A DNA stretch of 25,031 bases, taken from contig CAKTXR010000042.1 of assembly GCA_934631025.1 (NCBI GenBank), forward strand, positions 1 to 25,031, written 5' to 3'. Each line of letters starts with the position of its first letter. Within the stretch, counting starts at the first letter, position 1. Source of the stretch: an uncultured Clostridia bacterium (GTDB lineage Bacteria > Bacillota > Clostridia > Christensenellales > Aristaeellaceae). A program made the translations under genes and the position numbers. This document shows, one piece after another, positions 7,980-15,499 of the stretch. The notes under the pieces are model-generated. The model saw nothing but the letters and a program-made list of their open reading frames with translations, searched no databases and had not been told where the DNA came from.

Positions 7980-8135
7980 CTGAAAAATGAATGATTTGTG
8001 GTTTTATCATCGCGTACTTTGTGTATGATATTTACTGCCGTTTATAGGATAAAGCAGGTTTATCAGCGCTCTCAAAAGCGCGTGAATCGGATAGAGAACG
8101 GACGCGAAGCTCACATTTTGAAAGGATGATGACAA

Positions 8136-8579
8136 ATGGCTCTGGTGAAATGCCCCCGCTGCGATTTGAATTACATATTGGATGGCGGCACGCTCTGCAC
8201 GGTCTGCCGCAAGGAAGTGAAGGGCGAGCACGACGCGGTCGACACGCCCGAGATGTGCTCCGAGTGCGGCGAGCATCCGGCGGTTGCGGGCAGCGATCTG
8301 TGCATGTTCTGCCTGAAGGAAATGAACCGCCGCTCCTCGACCGGCAATGACGATTCGATCGGGCCGGAGAGCACGAACATCGAAATCGACAGCGTCAGCA
8401 CGATGGACGAAATCGAGCTGGACATCGTGGACGACGACATGGCCAGCCAGTTCGACGCCGAGGGCGAGTTCAAGGACGACGAGGAAGAGGAAGAAGAAGA
8501 GGACAGCGAGGTCGTCAGCAAGGAAGCCCTGGCCGAGGACGAGGACAAGGACGACGATGATGACGAGATGGACGAATAA
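8136..8579 (+). CDS. Double zinc-ribbon protein with highly acidic C-terminal tail, function unknown
   Basis: 147 residues. Two N-terminal zinc ribbons have identical spacing: Cys6/Cys9 with Cys21/Cys24, and Cys41/Cys44 with Cys56/Cys59, each CX2C-X11-CX2C. After a Ser/Asn linker (about 66-80) the rest is strongly acidic, with runs such as DDEEEEEEEDSE and DEDKDDDDDEMDE at the very end. It should be cytoplasmic, since there is no signal or membrane segment. Zinc ribbons plus acidic tails are often protein- or nucleic-acid-binding adaptors, and the tail recalls the RNA polymerase delta subunit, but that is analogy only. The ATG at 8136 follows GAAAGGATGATG. The metallophosphoesterase starts 48 bases after its stop, probably in the same transcript. 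Confidence 0.85.
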   Translation: MALVKCPRCDLNYILDGGTLCTVCRKEVKGEHDAVDTPEMCSECGEHPAVAGSDLCMFCLKEMNRRSSTGNDDSIGPESTNIEIDSVSTMDEIELDIVDDDMASQFDAEGEFKDDEEEEEEEDSEVVSKEALAEDEDKDDDDDEMDE

Positions 8580-8627
8580 GCGGCGCGCCGAATAGAAAAC
8601 GCGATGGACGAACGGAGGGGGAGCGGC

Positions 8628-9323
8628 ATGGCGGTCTTTGCGATTTCCGATCTGCACCTTCCGGGCGGCGATACCAAGCCCATGGACGTTTTCGGCGAGC
8701 ACTGGAAGGACCATTTCGAGAAGATCAGCGCCGACTGGAGCGACCGCGTGACCGCGCGCGACATCGTGCTGCTGCCGGGCGATTTCAGCTGGGCGATGAG
8801 CCTGGAGGACGCGAAGCCCGATTTGCAGGCGGTGGGCGCGCTGCCCGGGCGCAAGATCATGCTGCGCGGCAATCACGATTTCTGGTGGAGCGGCATAGGG
8901 CGCGTGCGCGGTGTGCTGCCCGAGGGGATGTACGCCATCCAGAACGACTGCGTTGCGCTGGATGATTACGTCTTTTGCGGCACGCGCGGCTGGACGCTGC
9001 CCGGCGAGCAGACCACCGAGGACGATCAGCGCATCTATCGCCGCGAGCTGCTGCGCATGGACATGGCGCTTTCTCAGGCGCAGCGCAAAGCCGAGGGGCG
9101 GCCGATCATCGCCATGATGCACTATCCGCCGCTGACCGACGCCTGCCGCGATACCGAGTGGGTCGCGCTTTTGAAGCGATACGGCGTGCGCGATCTGGTC
9201 TATGGCCATCTGCACGGCGCGGCGCTCAAAAGCGCTTTCCGCGGAGAGTACGAGGGCATCCGCTTCCATCAGGTCTCCTGCGACGGGTTGGGCTTTAAGC
9301 TCTATCGCCTGCCGGAGGACTAA
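8628..9323 (+). CDS. Calcineurin-type metallophosphoesterase
   Basis: 231 residues. All metal-binding motifs of the family are present: SDLHL (Asp8, His10), GDFSW (Asp52), GNHDFWW (Asn82, His83, Asp84), MMHYPP (His165) and GHLHG (His194, His196). This supports an active two-metal phosphohydrolase; length and the opening MAVFAISDLHLPGG look like the stand-alone cytoplasmic phosphohydrolases of Firmicutes (COG1768-like). The substrate is unknown. The ATG at 8628 is chosen because GGAGGGGG lies just upstream and the protein then opens directly with the first motif; an in-frame ATG at 8604 would place that site inside the gene. A terminator follows 18 bases after the stop. Confidence 0.92.
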   Translation: MAVFAISDLHLPGGDTKPMDVFGEHWKDHFEKISADWSDRVTARDIVLLPGDFSWAMSLEDAKPDLQAVGALPGRKIMLRGNHDFWWSGIGRVRGVLPEGMYAIQNDCVALDDYVFCGTRGWTLPGEQTTEDDQRIYRRELLRMDMALSQAQRKAEGRPIIAMMHYPPLTDACRDTEWVALLKRYGVRDLVYGHLHGAALKSAFRGEYEGIRFHQVSCDGLGFKLYRLPED

Positions 9324-9340
9324 AACAGTATCATATAACG

Positions 9341-9377
9341 AACGTCTTGCGAGCATTTGCCCGCAGGCGTTTTTTTA
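9341..9377 (+). terminator. Rho-independent terminator after the metallophosphoesterase gene
   Basis: AACGTCTTGCG (9341-9351) pairs with CGCAGGCGTT (9362-9371), with one G-U pair and one bulged T, followed by a run of T to 9376. It closes the zinc-ribbon/metallophosphoesterase unit. Confidence 0.8.
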
Positions 9378-9850
9378 TTGCGCCCAAAAGCCGGAAGCAA
9401 AAAAGAAAACTTTTCGGCGCGCAAAAACAGGTGTGCTTTTTCACGGAAAATCGCTGCGTTTTGGCTCCCCAAAAGTCGAATGGAGCGGCATGACGCGCGC
9501 TGACGCGGGGCAAACTGTCGAGAGCACGTTTTCGGCGCGGTGGGAGATCATCCCTGATTGCGCCAAAATGCCGCGGAGCCTTTTGCGATGAAACCGCCGC
9601 TGTGGCGCGCGCGGGAAGGAGGCTTTCATTCCGCATGGACAAACCGCGCGGCGGTGGAGCGCCGTCCCTTTTTGACGGCCGGCGCCGCAGGGGGAGTCAC
9701 GGCCGTTCGCAGCGCAGTTGAATGTATTAATATTCGTAAAATACTTGGAATTCAGCATAAATACCGCAAAACATACAGCGATGCGGCTGTGCGTCCGTCG
9801 ATGCTCGAACTCCTGTGCTTTGCTTCGGAGATATGACAATTTTTATAAAA
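9378..9850. other. Non-coding, hairpin-rich stretch between the terminator and the mraZ promoter
   Basis: I see no convincing gene here on either strand: the open frames lack good ribosome binding sites and recognisable products. The left part is rich in A and T tracts set in GC-rich sequence and holds several inverted repeats: 9380-9390 with 9410-9420 (11 bases, one mismatch), 9459-9464 with 9469-9474 (TTTTGG/CCAAAA, four-base loop), and 9675-9681 with 9700-9706 (ACGGCCG/CGGCCGT). The part after 9718 is AT-rich. I did not match it to a known RNA class. Confidence 0.5.
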
Positions 9851-9853
9851 TTT

Positions 9854-9898
9854 TGGGGGAACAGTGGCAAAATGGGGAGCAATGTGGTATAATGTGGA
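9854..9898 (+). promoter_or_regulatory. mraZ promoter with overlapping MraZ operator boxes
   Basis: The promoter is GTGGCA at 9864-9869, an 18-base spacer and a perfect TATAAT at 9888-9893 with an extended -10 (TGG). Box-like GTGG/GGGG cores recur at exactly 10-base steps: 9864-9867, 9874-9877, 9884-9887 and 9894-9897, with a G-run at 9855-9859 as a possible fifth. Known MraZ operators are short direct repeats with 10-base spacing in front of mraZ, so this is very probably the autoregulatory site. The boxes cover the -35 and -10, which fits repression. Confidence 0.8.
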
Positions 9899-9926
9899 TC
9901 AGACTGAAAGCTGGGGGGTGGGGGCG

Positions 9927-10388
9927 ATGGCAGGCGTTGAATTTGCAGGCAATTTTGCGCATACAATTGATCCCAAAGGCCGCGTCACCATACCTGCCGC
10001 GTTCAGGGAAGCGATGGCGGACGGCTTTACCATCGGCCTCAACAATCAGTTCGCCGCTATCGCGCTCTATCCGAAGGCCAAGTGGAATGAAAAGTGCGAG
10101 CAGCTGGCCAGAATTCCGGAATCGGACATCATGGGCACGCGCTATGTGCGCCTGATCACCGGCAATTCGTTTTCAGGCTGCGAGCTGGACAATCAGGGCC
10201 GCGTGCTGCTGCCCGCCACACTGCGCGCCAAGGTGGGTATGGACAAGGCGATTCGCTTTGTCGGCATGGGCGGCTATCTCGAAATTTGGGACGAGCAGCG
10301 CTATCTGCGCGAGTCCGACGTGTCCGAGCAGTCGATCGACGATCTGCTCAATTATGTCAACGGACAATATTATCACGCGCCGGTATAG
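9927..10388 (+). CDS. mraZ: Transcriptional regulator MraZ
   Basis: 153 residues. MraZ is a DNA-binding protein of the SpoVT-AbrB type that forms ring-shaped oligomers and controls the dcw cluster. Two repeats are visible: residues about 5-50 (FAHTIDPKGRVTIPAAFRE) and about 77-125 (CELDNQGRVLLPATLR), each with the D-x-x-GR-hhhP-LR core. The ATG at 9927 gives the normal N-terminus (MAGVEFAGNFAHTID); an upstream in-frame GTG at 9864 lies inside the promoter and is rejected. A GGTGGGGG tract serves as ribosome binding site. It heads the cluster as usual, but rsmH, normally next, is missing: the FtsL-like gene starts 33 bases on. Confidence 0.95.
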   Translation: MAGVEFAGNFAHTIDPKGRVTIPAAFREAMADGFTIGLNNQFAAIALYPKAKWNEKCEQLARIPESDIMGTRYVRLITGNSFSGCELDNQGRVLLPATLRAKVGMDKAIRFVGMGGYLEIWDEQRYLRESDVSEQSIDDLLNYVNGQYYHAPV

Positions 10389-10421
10389 CGGCGTTCTAGC
10401 GGGAAGGGAGGACGAATATAC

Positions 10422-10811
10422 ATGACGACAGCAGGCGCTGACATGGTCTATCGGGAACGGGCGCGACGGGATGTGAGCAGCCGCGCGCGCAGCCGCAGAC
10501 AGCTTGGACGGCTGATCGTGCCGCTTGTGCTGCTGATGGCGTGTCTGTTCGTCTACATCAGCCGTCTGGCCGCCGTTTCGGCCGGAGCCAAGGAGATCGA
10601 CCGGCTGATGAACGCCATCGCGGAGGAGCAGCGCACAGCTCAGCAGCTGAATATTCAGCTGGCCGCGCGTCTGGATCCCGCCCGCGTGCGCGACGAAGCC
10701 ACCGGCCGGCTGGGCATGAGCTATCCCGCGGACGACCGCATCTGCGTCGTCTCCGCGCAGGAGGACGCGGCGGTGGTCGTGTGCGATTCCCGTTTGACCG
10801 GTACGCCCTGA
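10422..10811 (+). CDS. ftsL: FtsL-like septum formation protein
   Basis: 129 residues. A basic cytoplasmic N-terminus (RARSRRQLGR) is followed by one membrane segment at about residues 29-47 (IVPLVLLMACLFVYISRL) and an extracellular helical stretch with a coiled-coil look (about 52-80, EIDRLMNAIAEEQRTAQQLN). The closing DPARVRDEATGRLGMSYPAD matches the RLGM ending of FtsL/DivIC proteins. FtsL pairs with DivIC/FtsB and helps activate the septal FtsW-PBP synthase. Sequence alone does not separate FtsL from DivIC well, but the place directly before the class B PBP gene favours FtsL. GGGAGG upstream supports the ATG at 10422. Average conservation is low in this family, so the name rests on topology, the RLGM motif and context. 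Confidence 0.85.
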   Translation: MTTAGADMVYRERARRDVSSRARSRRQLGRLIVPLVLLMACLFVYISRLAAVSAGAKEIDRLMNAIAEEQRTAQQLNIQLAARLDPARVRDEATGRLGMSYPADDRICVVSAQEDAAVVVCDSRLTGTP

Positions 10812-10835
10812 CGAAAGCGCAGGGGGTGATGGAGC

Positions 10836-12965
10836 GTGATTGCGACCGGCTCCGTCATACGAAAGCGAATCGTCATCTGCATGGCGGTTTTTACGGTGGT
10901 TGCGCTGGCCGTGTCGGCGCAGCTGGTCAATCTGCAGGTGGTGCGCGCGCAGGAATTGCAGGCGCGGGCGCAGCGGCAGTGGACGAGCGAGGCGGCGGTC
11001 AAGCCGCAGCGCGGCGCGATTGTCGATCGGAACGGCGTGGCGCTGGCAGTCAGCGCGACCTCCTATACGGCCTGTGCTTCGCCGAGGAAGATCGCGGACG
11101 CGCAGGCGTTCGCCCATGCAATCGCCTCGACGCTCGACATGGACGAGAGCGCCGTTCTTCAAAAGATTTCCGACCGCACAAAGGGCAGCGTGATTCTCAA
11201 GCGCAAGCTGGACAAAGAGACGGCGCAGACGCTCAAGAGCATGATCGCGGCGGCGAAAAAGGCGAAGAGCAAGTTGCTGGACGGCCTGTATCTCGAGGAG
11301 GACGCGAGCCGCTATTACCCGATGGGACAGTTCGCCGCGCAGCTGCTGGGGCTGACGACCATAGACGGCGTGGGTCAGTCGGGGCTGGAAAAATCGCTGA
11401 ATAAATATCTGGCGGGACGCGAGGGCGCGGTGCTCAGCGAGATCGACGGCAAGGGGCGCACGCTGGAGGGCAGCACGCAGAGCTATGTGGCCGCAGTCGA
11501 CGGCGGCACGGCCACGCTGACGATCGATTACGTCATCCAGAGCTATGTCGAGCAGGCCGCGCGCGAGGCCATGGAGGTCAACAACGCCAAGGGCGTGCGC
11601 GTGATCGTCATGAATCCGCAGACCGGCGAGATACTGGCGCTGTGCTGCAAGCCCGATTACGACCCCAACGATCCGCCGAGAAACGACGTGTCCAGCCTGA
11701 CGGCGCTCATGCGCAACCGGCTGGTGACCGACGCTTACGAGCCTGGTTCGACGTTTAAGATCCTCACATCGTCCATTGCGCTCGATCTGGGCGTGACCAA
11801 CGTGAACGAGGGCTTCTATTGCAGCGGCAAGATCACGATCGACGGCAGCACGGTGCGCTGCTGGGGCAACCCGCACGGCGCGGAAACCATGCGGCAGGGG
11901 CTTCAAAACTCCTGCAATCCTGTGTTCGTCGAGCTGGGGCTGCGCATCGGCGTGGATCGGTTTTACGATTACATGGCAAAGTACGGCGTAGGTTCGCCCA
12001 CGGGCGTGGACATTGCGGGCGAGGGCAACGGCATTATGATCGCGCGGGAGCGCGTCAAACGCGTCGACATGGCGCGCATCGGCTTCGGCCAGTCGATCGC
12101 CGTCACGCCGATACAGCTCATCACGGCGGCCTGCGCGGCGGTCAACGGCGGACGGCTCATGAAGCCCTACGTCGTCTCCGAAATCACCGATGCAAACGGC
12201 GAGATCGTCGAAAGTCGCGAGCCGGAGGTCGTCTCGACGCCCATCTCGGAAAAGACCTCCGCGACCATGCGCGATCTGCTCGAGGGCGTGGTTGAGGAGG
12301 GCGGCGGCCGCAACGCGCATATCGACGGCTACCGCATCGGCGGCAAGACCGGCACGGCGCAGGTCTATGTGGACGGCGTGGTGTCCAGCGGCACGCATAT
12401 CGGGTCGTTCATCGGCTTCGCGCCGATCGACGAGTCGCGCGTGGCGGTGTTGTTCATCGTGGACGAGGCCAACCGTTACCCCGATTTCGGATCGGTGACG
12501 GCGGCGCCGTTCGCGAAGGACATTCTTGAAAAGACGCTGGCCTATCTGGGCGTGCCGCGCAAAACGGAAAAGGACGTAAACACGCAGACGCTCAGCGTGC
12601 CGGACGTGACCGGCATGACGGTCTCGCAGGCGCGCTCGGCGCTGAAGCAGGCCGGCTTTCAGAGCATGCTGGACGGCGCGGGGCAGACGGTGATCGGCCA
12701 GCTGCCGCAGGCGGGCGCGATGATGAGCGAAAAGTCCATCGTCATGCTGTACGCCGAGGGGCAGGCCGACCTGAGCGAAAACGCCTATGTCGAGGTGCCG
12801 GACGTGGCCGGACTGTCGATCAGCGAGGCCAACCGGCTGCTGCAATCCTGCGGCCTTGAAATGAGAATCAGCGGAAGCGGCGTGGCTTATGAACAGTCGC
12901 CCGCGGCGGGTGATCTGGTAACGCCCACCACCCGCGTTACGGTATTGTTCCGAACGCCCGAATAG
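10836..12965 (+). CDS. Class B penicillin-binding protein with two PASTA domains (PBP2B/SpoVD/FtsI type)
   Basis: 709 residues. It is a peptidoglycan transpeptidase that cross-links septal (or spore cortex) wall. An N-terminal membrane segment (about 9-27) is followed by the dimerisation region with QRGAIVDRNG. The transpeptidase motifs are STFK (Ser305 nucleophile, Lys308), SCN (Ser359-Asn361) and KTG (Lys504-Gly506). Two PASTA domains end the protein at about 586-645 (VPDVTGMTVSQARSALKQAG) and 651-709 (VPDVAGLSISEANRLLQ). In Bacillus, PBP2B has two PASTA domains and SpoVD one, so vegetative PBP2B is slightly favoured, but I leave the symbol blank. GTG at 10836 is used: AGGGGGTGAT lies five bases before it and the protein then starts just ahead of the membrane segment. 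Confidence 0.95.
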   Translation: MIATGSVIRKRIVICMAVFTVVALAVSAQLVNLQVVRAQELQARAQRQWTSEAAVKPQRGAIVDRNGVALAVSATSYTACASPRKIADAQAFAHAIASTLDMDESAVLQKISDRTKGSVILKRKLDKETAQTLKSMIAAAKKAKSKLLDGLYLEEDASRYYPMGQFAAQLLGLTTIDGVGQSGLEKSLNKYLAGREGAVLSEIDGKGRTLEGSTQSYVAAVDGGTATLTIDYVIQSYVEQAAREAMEVNNAKGVRVIVMNPQTGEILALCCKPDYDPNDPPRNDVSSLTALMRNRLVTDAYEPGSTFKILTSSIALDLGVTNVNEGFYCSGKITIDGSTVRCWGNPHGAETMRQGLQNSCNPVFVELGLRIGVDRFYDYMAKYGVGSPTGVDIAGEGNGIMIARERVKRVDMARIGFGQSIAVTPIQLITAACAAVNGGRLMKPYVVSEITDANGEIVESREPEVVSTPISEKTSATMRDLLEGVVEEGGGRNAHIDGYRIGGKTGTAQVYVDGVVSSGTHIGSFIGFAPIDESRVAVLFIVDEANRYPDFGSVTAAPFAKDILEKTLAYLGVPRKTEKDVNTQTLSVPDVTGMTVSQARSALKQAGFQSMLDGAGQTVIGQLPQAGAMMSEKSIVMLYAEGQADLSENAYVEVPDVAGLSISEANRLLQSCGLEMRISGSGVAYEQSPAAGDLVTPTTRVTVLFRTPE

Positions 12966-13007
12966 GCGCGGCGCGGAACGGACGAAAAGATACGGGAGGA
13001 TTCGACC

Positions 13008-14459
13008 ATGAAGCTTTATGATATTGTCAGCGCGATGGGGGATAACGTCCGGCTCATCGGAAACGATCAGACGGAAATCACCCGCCTGGACACCGATTCC
13101 CGCAAGGTGAAGCCCGGATCGCTGTTCTTCTGTATCCGCGGCCTGCGCGTGGACGCGCACGATTTTGCGCCCGGAGCGGTCAAAGCGGGCGCGGCGGCGC
13201 TGGTCGTCGAGCGCGAGCTGGATGTGGACTGCCCGCAGCTGCTGGTCGCCGACGTGCGCGAGGCGCTCTCCCGCATCGCCGCGATCTTCTACGGCAACCC
13301 CGCGCGCGAGCTGAAGCTGATCGGCATCACCGGCACGAAGGGCAAGACCACGTCGAGCTATCTCACCAAGGCCATTCTCGAGACGGCGGGCTACAAGGTC
13401 GGCCTGATCGGCACGGTCTGCTCGATGATCGGCGAGACGCAGATTCCGGCCAATCTCACAACGCCCGACCCCATCGATTTCCAGTCCCTGCTGCGCCGCA
13501 TGGCCGACGCGGGCGTGGACTATGTGGTCATGGAGGTCTCGGCGCACGCGCTGGCGCTGAGAAAGCTGACCGGCATCCGCTTCGACGTGGCGGCGTTTAC
13601 GAATCTCTCTCAGGATCACTTTGACTTCTTCGGCAATTTCGACAACTATCTGGCTGCGAAGATGAAGCTCTTTACCCCCGAGATGTGCGTGCGCGCCGTC
13701 TATAACGCGGACGACGAGCGCGTCGCCCATGCAATGAAGGACGTGCCCATCCCCGCCGAGGGCTACGCCATCCGCGTGCCGGCCGACATCTACGCCAAGA
13801 ACATCGACGTGGGCGAGCGCGGCTGCTCGTGGATGCTCACGTTCAACAAGCGCTTCCGGCTGGAGATCGATATGCACCTGTCCGGCGTGTTCAACGTCTA
13901 TAACGGCATGACGGCGGCGGCGCTGTGCGACAGCGTGGGCGTAGGCCCCGAGGCCATCAAGGCCGGTCTTGAATCGGTCAAAAACGTGCCGGGGCGCATC
14001 GAGCTGCTGGACACGGAAACGCCCTACCGCGTGATTCTCGATTACGCGCATTCCCCGGACGCGCTGGAGAACATCCTCACCACCGTACGGCAGACGGCGC
14101 GCGCCCGCGTGATCGCGCTCTTCGGCTGCGGCGGCGATCGGGATCACGAAAAGCGCCCGCTGATGGGCGAGATCGGCGGCAGGCTGGCCGATTTCTGCGT
14201 GCTGACCAGCGACAACCCGCGCAGCGAGGATCCTTTTGCAATTCTTGCGGCGGTGGAGGCAGGAATCAAGCCGACGCACGGCGAATACAAGGTGATTGAA
14301 AACCGCCGCGAGGCCATACGCTATGCGATGAGCATCGCCGAGCCGGGCGACGTGATCGTGCTGGCAGGCAAGGGCCACGAGACCTATCAGGAAATCAAGG
14401 GCGTGAAATATCCCTTTGACGAGAAGGTCGTGGTCAAGGAGCTGCTGGAGGAAATGTAA
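13008..14459 (+). CDS. murE: UDP-MurNAc-tripeptide synthetase MurE, probably meso-diaminopimelate-adding
   Basis: 483 residues, the usual length. This cytoplasmic ATP-dependent ligase adds the third residue to UDP-MurNAc-L-Ala-D-Glu. The N-terminal UDP-binding part contains DTDSRKVKPGSLFFCIRG; the ATP loop GITGTKGKTT is at 106-115; the central domain has EVSAHALALRKL and NLSQDHFDFFG; the C-terminal part has LDYAHSPDALENIL and GCGGDRDHEKRPLMG. The specificity motif DNPR is at 402-405, the form found in enzymes that add meso-diaminopimelate rather than lysine. GGGAGG supports the ATG. murF normally follows in this cluster, but mraY starts 17 bases after the stop. Confidence 0.97.
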   Translation: MKLYDIVSAMGDNVRLIGNDQTEITRLDTDSRKVKPGSLFFCIRGLRVDAHDFAPGAVKAGAAALVVERELDVDCPQLLVADVREALSRIAAIFYGNPARELKLIGITGTKGKTTSSYLTKAILETAGYKVGLIGTVCSMIGETQIPANLTTPDPIDFQSLLRRMADAGVDYVVMEVSAHALALRKLTGIRFDVAAFTNLSQDHFDFFGNFDNYLAAKMKLFTPEMCVRAVYNADDERVAHAMKDVPIPAEGYAIRVPADIYAKNIDVGERGCSWMLTFNKRFRLEIDMHLSGVFNVYNGMTAAALCDSVGVGPEAIKAGLESVKNVPGRIELLDTETPYRVILDYAHSPDALENILTTVRQTARARVIALFGCGGDRDHEKRPLMGEIGGRLADFCVLTSDNPRSEDPFAILAAVEAGIKPTHGEYKVIENRREAIRYAMSIAEPGDVIVLAGKGHETYQEIKGVKYPFDEKVVVKELLEEM

Positions 14460-14476
14460 TTTAGGGGGAACTGAAG

Positions 14477-15484
14477 ATGCAGAGAGTTATCTGGGCAACT
14501 GTGCTGGCGTTCGCCATTGCCATGGTTCTGGGGCCGGTGGTCATTCCGTGGCTGAAGAAAATGAAATTCGGCCAGACCATCTACGAGCTGGGGCTTGAAT
14601 CGCACAAGGTGAAGCAGGGCACGCCGACGATGGGCGGCATCATATTCGCCGTGCCGATGATCATTGTGCCCATACTCTTTTCTACCGCCGATCAGCGCTG
14701 GTCGTTCCTGCCCATGGCGCTGGCGTCCACGCTGGGCTTCGGCCTCGTGGGCTTTGTAGACGATTACATCAAGGTGAGCAAAAAGCGCTCGCTGGGCCTT
14801 ACGCCCATGCAGAAGATCGTGCCGCAGGTGGTGATCTCGCTGGTGCTGGCCATCTGGGCGTACTGCACGCCGCAGATCGGCAGCGCGCTGATCGTTCCCT
14901 TTACGGACAAGACGTGGGATCTGGGGCTTTTCTACATTCCGGTGATGATGTTCGTGCTGGTGGGTACGGTCAACAGCGCCAATCTGCTCGACGGCGTGGA
15001 CGGCCTGCTCTCCGGCTGCTCTCTGATCGACTTTGCCACGATGGCGCTGGTGTGCGTCGCGCTGGGCGCGGCCAATCCCGAGAACGCCGGCAACATGACC
15101 AACATGATGGTGTTCTGTGGCGCGGCGGCCGGCGGCATACTGGGCTTTCTGCGCTTTAACACCTATCCGGCCAACGTGTTCATGGGCGACGTCGGCTCGT
15201 TCACCATCGGCGGCGCGCTGGTGGCGGTGGCCATGGTCACGCGCACGGCGCTGCTGCTGCCCATGATCGCGCTGGCGATGCTGGTCAGTTCGCTGTCGGA
15301 CATCATCCAGGTGGGCTATTTCAAATACACCAAGAAAAAGACCGGCGCGGGCAAGCGCGTGTTCCGCATGGCGCCGCTCCATCATCACTTTGAAAAGGGC
15401 GGTATGCCCGAAACGCGCATCGTCTCCATGTACATGAGCGTCACGGCGCTGCTGTGCCTGATCGCTCTGACGATGTTCTTCTAA
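14477..15484 (+). CDS. mraY: Phospho-MurNAc-pentapeptide translocase MraY
   Basis: 335 residues, with about ten hydrophobic membrane segments. MraY transfers phospho-MurNAc-pentapeptide to undecaprenyl phosphate, making lipid I at the inner face of the membrane. Active-site motifs are VDDYIKV (Asp95-Asp96), NSANLLDGVDGL (Asn166 to Asp175) and the histidine motif APLHHHFE (His302-304). The N-terminal PTMGGIIF and the KRSLGLTPMQK segment are also conserved. The start is supported by TTAGGGGGA. It sits between murE and murD, the expected place except for the missing murF. Confidence 0.97.
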   Translation: MQRVIWATVLAFAIAMVLGPVVIPWLKKMKFGQTIYELGLESHKVKQGTPTMGGIIFAVPMIIVPILFSTADQRWSFLPMALASTLGFGLVGFVDDYIKVSKKRSLGLTPMQKIVPQVVISLVLAIWAYCTPQIGSALIVPFTDKTWDLGLFYIPVMMFVLVGTVNSANLLDGVDGLLSGCSLIDFATMALVCVALGAANPENAGNMTNMMVFCGAAAGGILGFLRFNTYPANVFMGDVGSFTIGGALVAVAMVTRTALLLPMIALAMLVSSLSDIIQVGYFKYTKKKTGAGKRVFRMAPLHHHFEKGGMPETRIVSMYMSVTALLCLIALTMFF

Positions 15485-15499
15485 GGGAGGGACGGGCGT

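Noticed and set aside
8024..8029. Promoter -10 (TATGAT) for the zinc-ribbon gene
   Set aside because: The hexamer is acceptable but no -35 is found at a suitable distance, so I do not list it.
9864..9926. Upstream GTG start for mraZ
   Set aside because: It would lie inside the promoter and operator boxes and add residues absent from MraZ proteins; the ATG at 9927 fits the family.
10173..14378. 1401-codon open frame on the minus strand across mraZ to murE
   Set aside because: It opposes five well-supported genes, is rich in His/Arg/Ala as expected for a shadow of GC-rich codons, and shows no domain.
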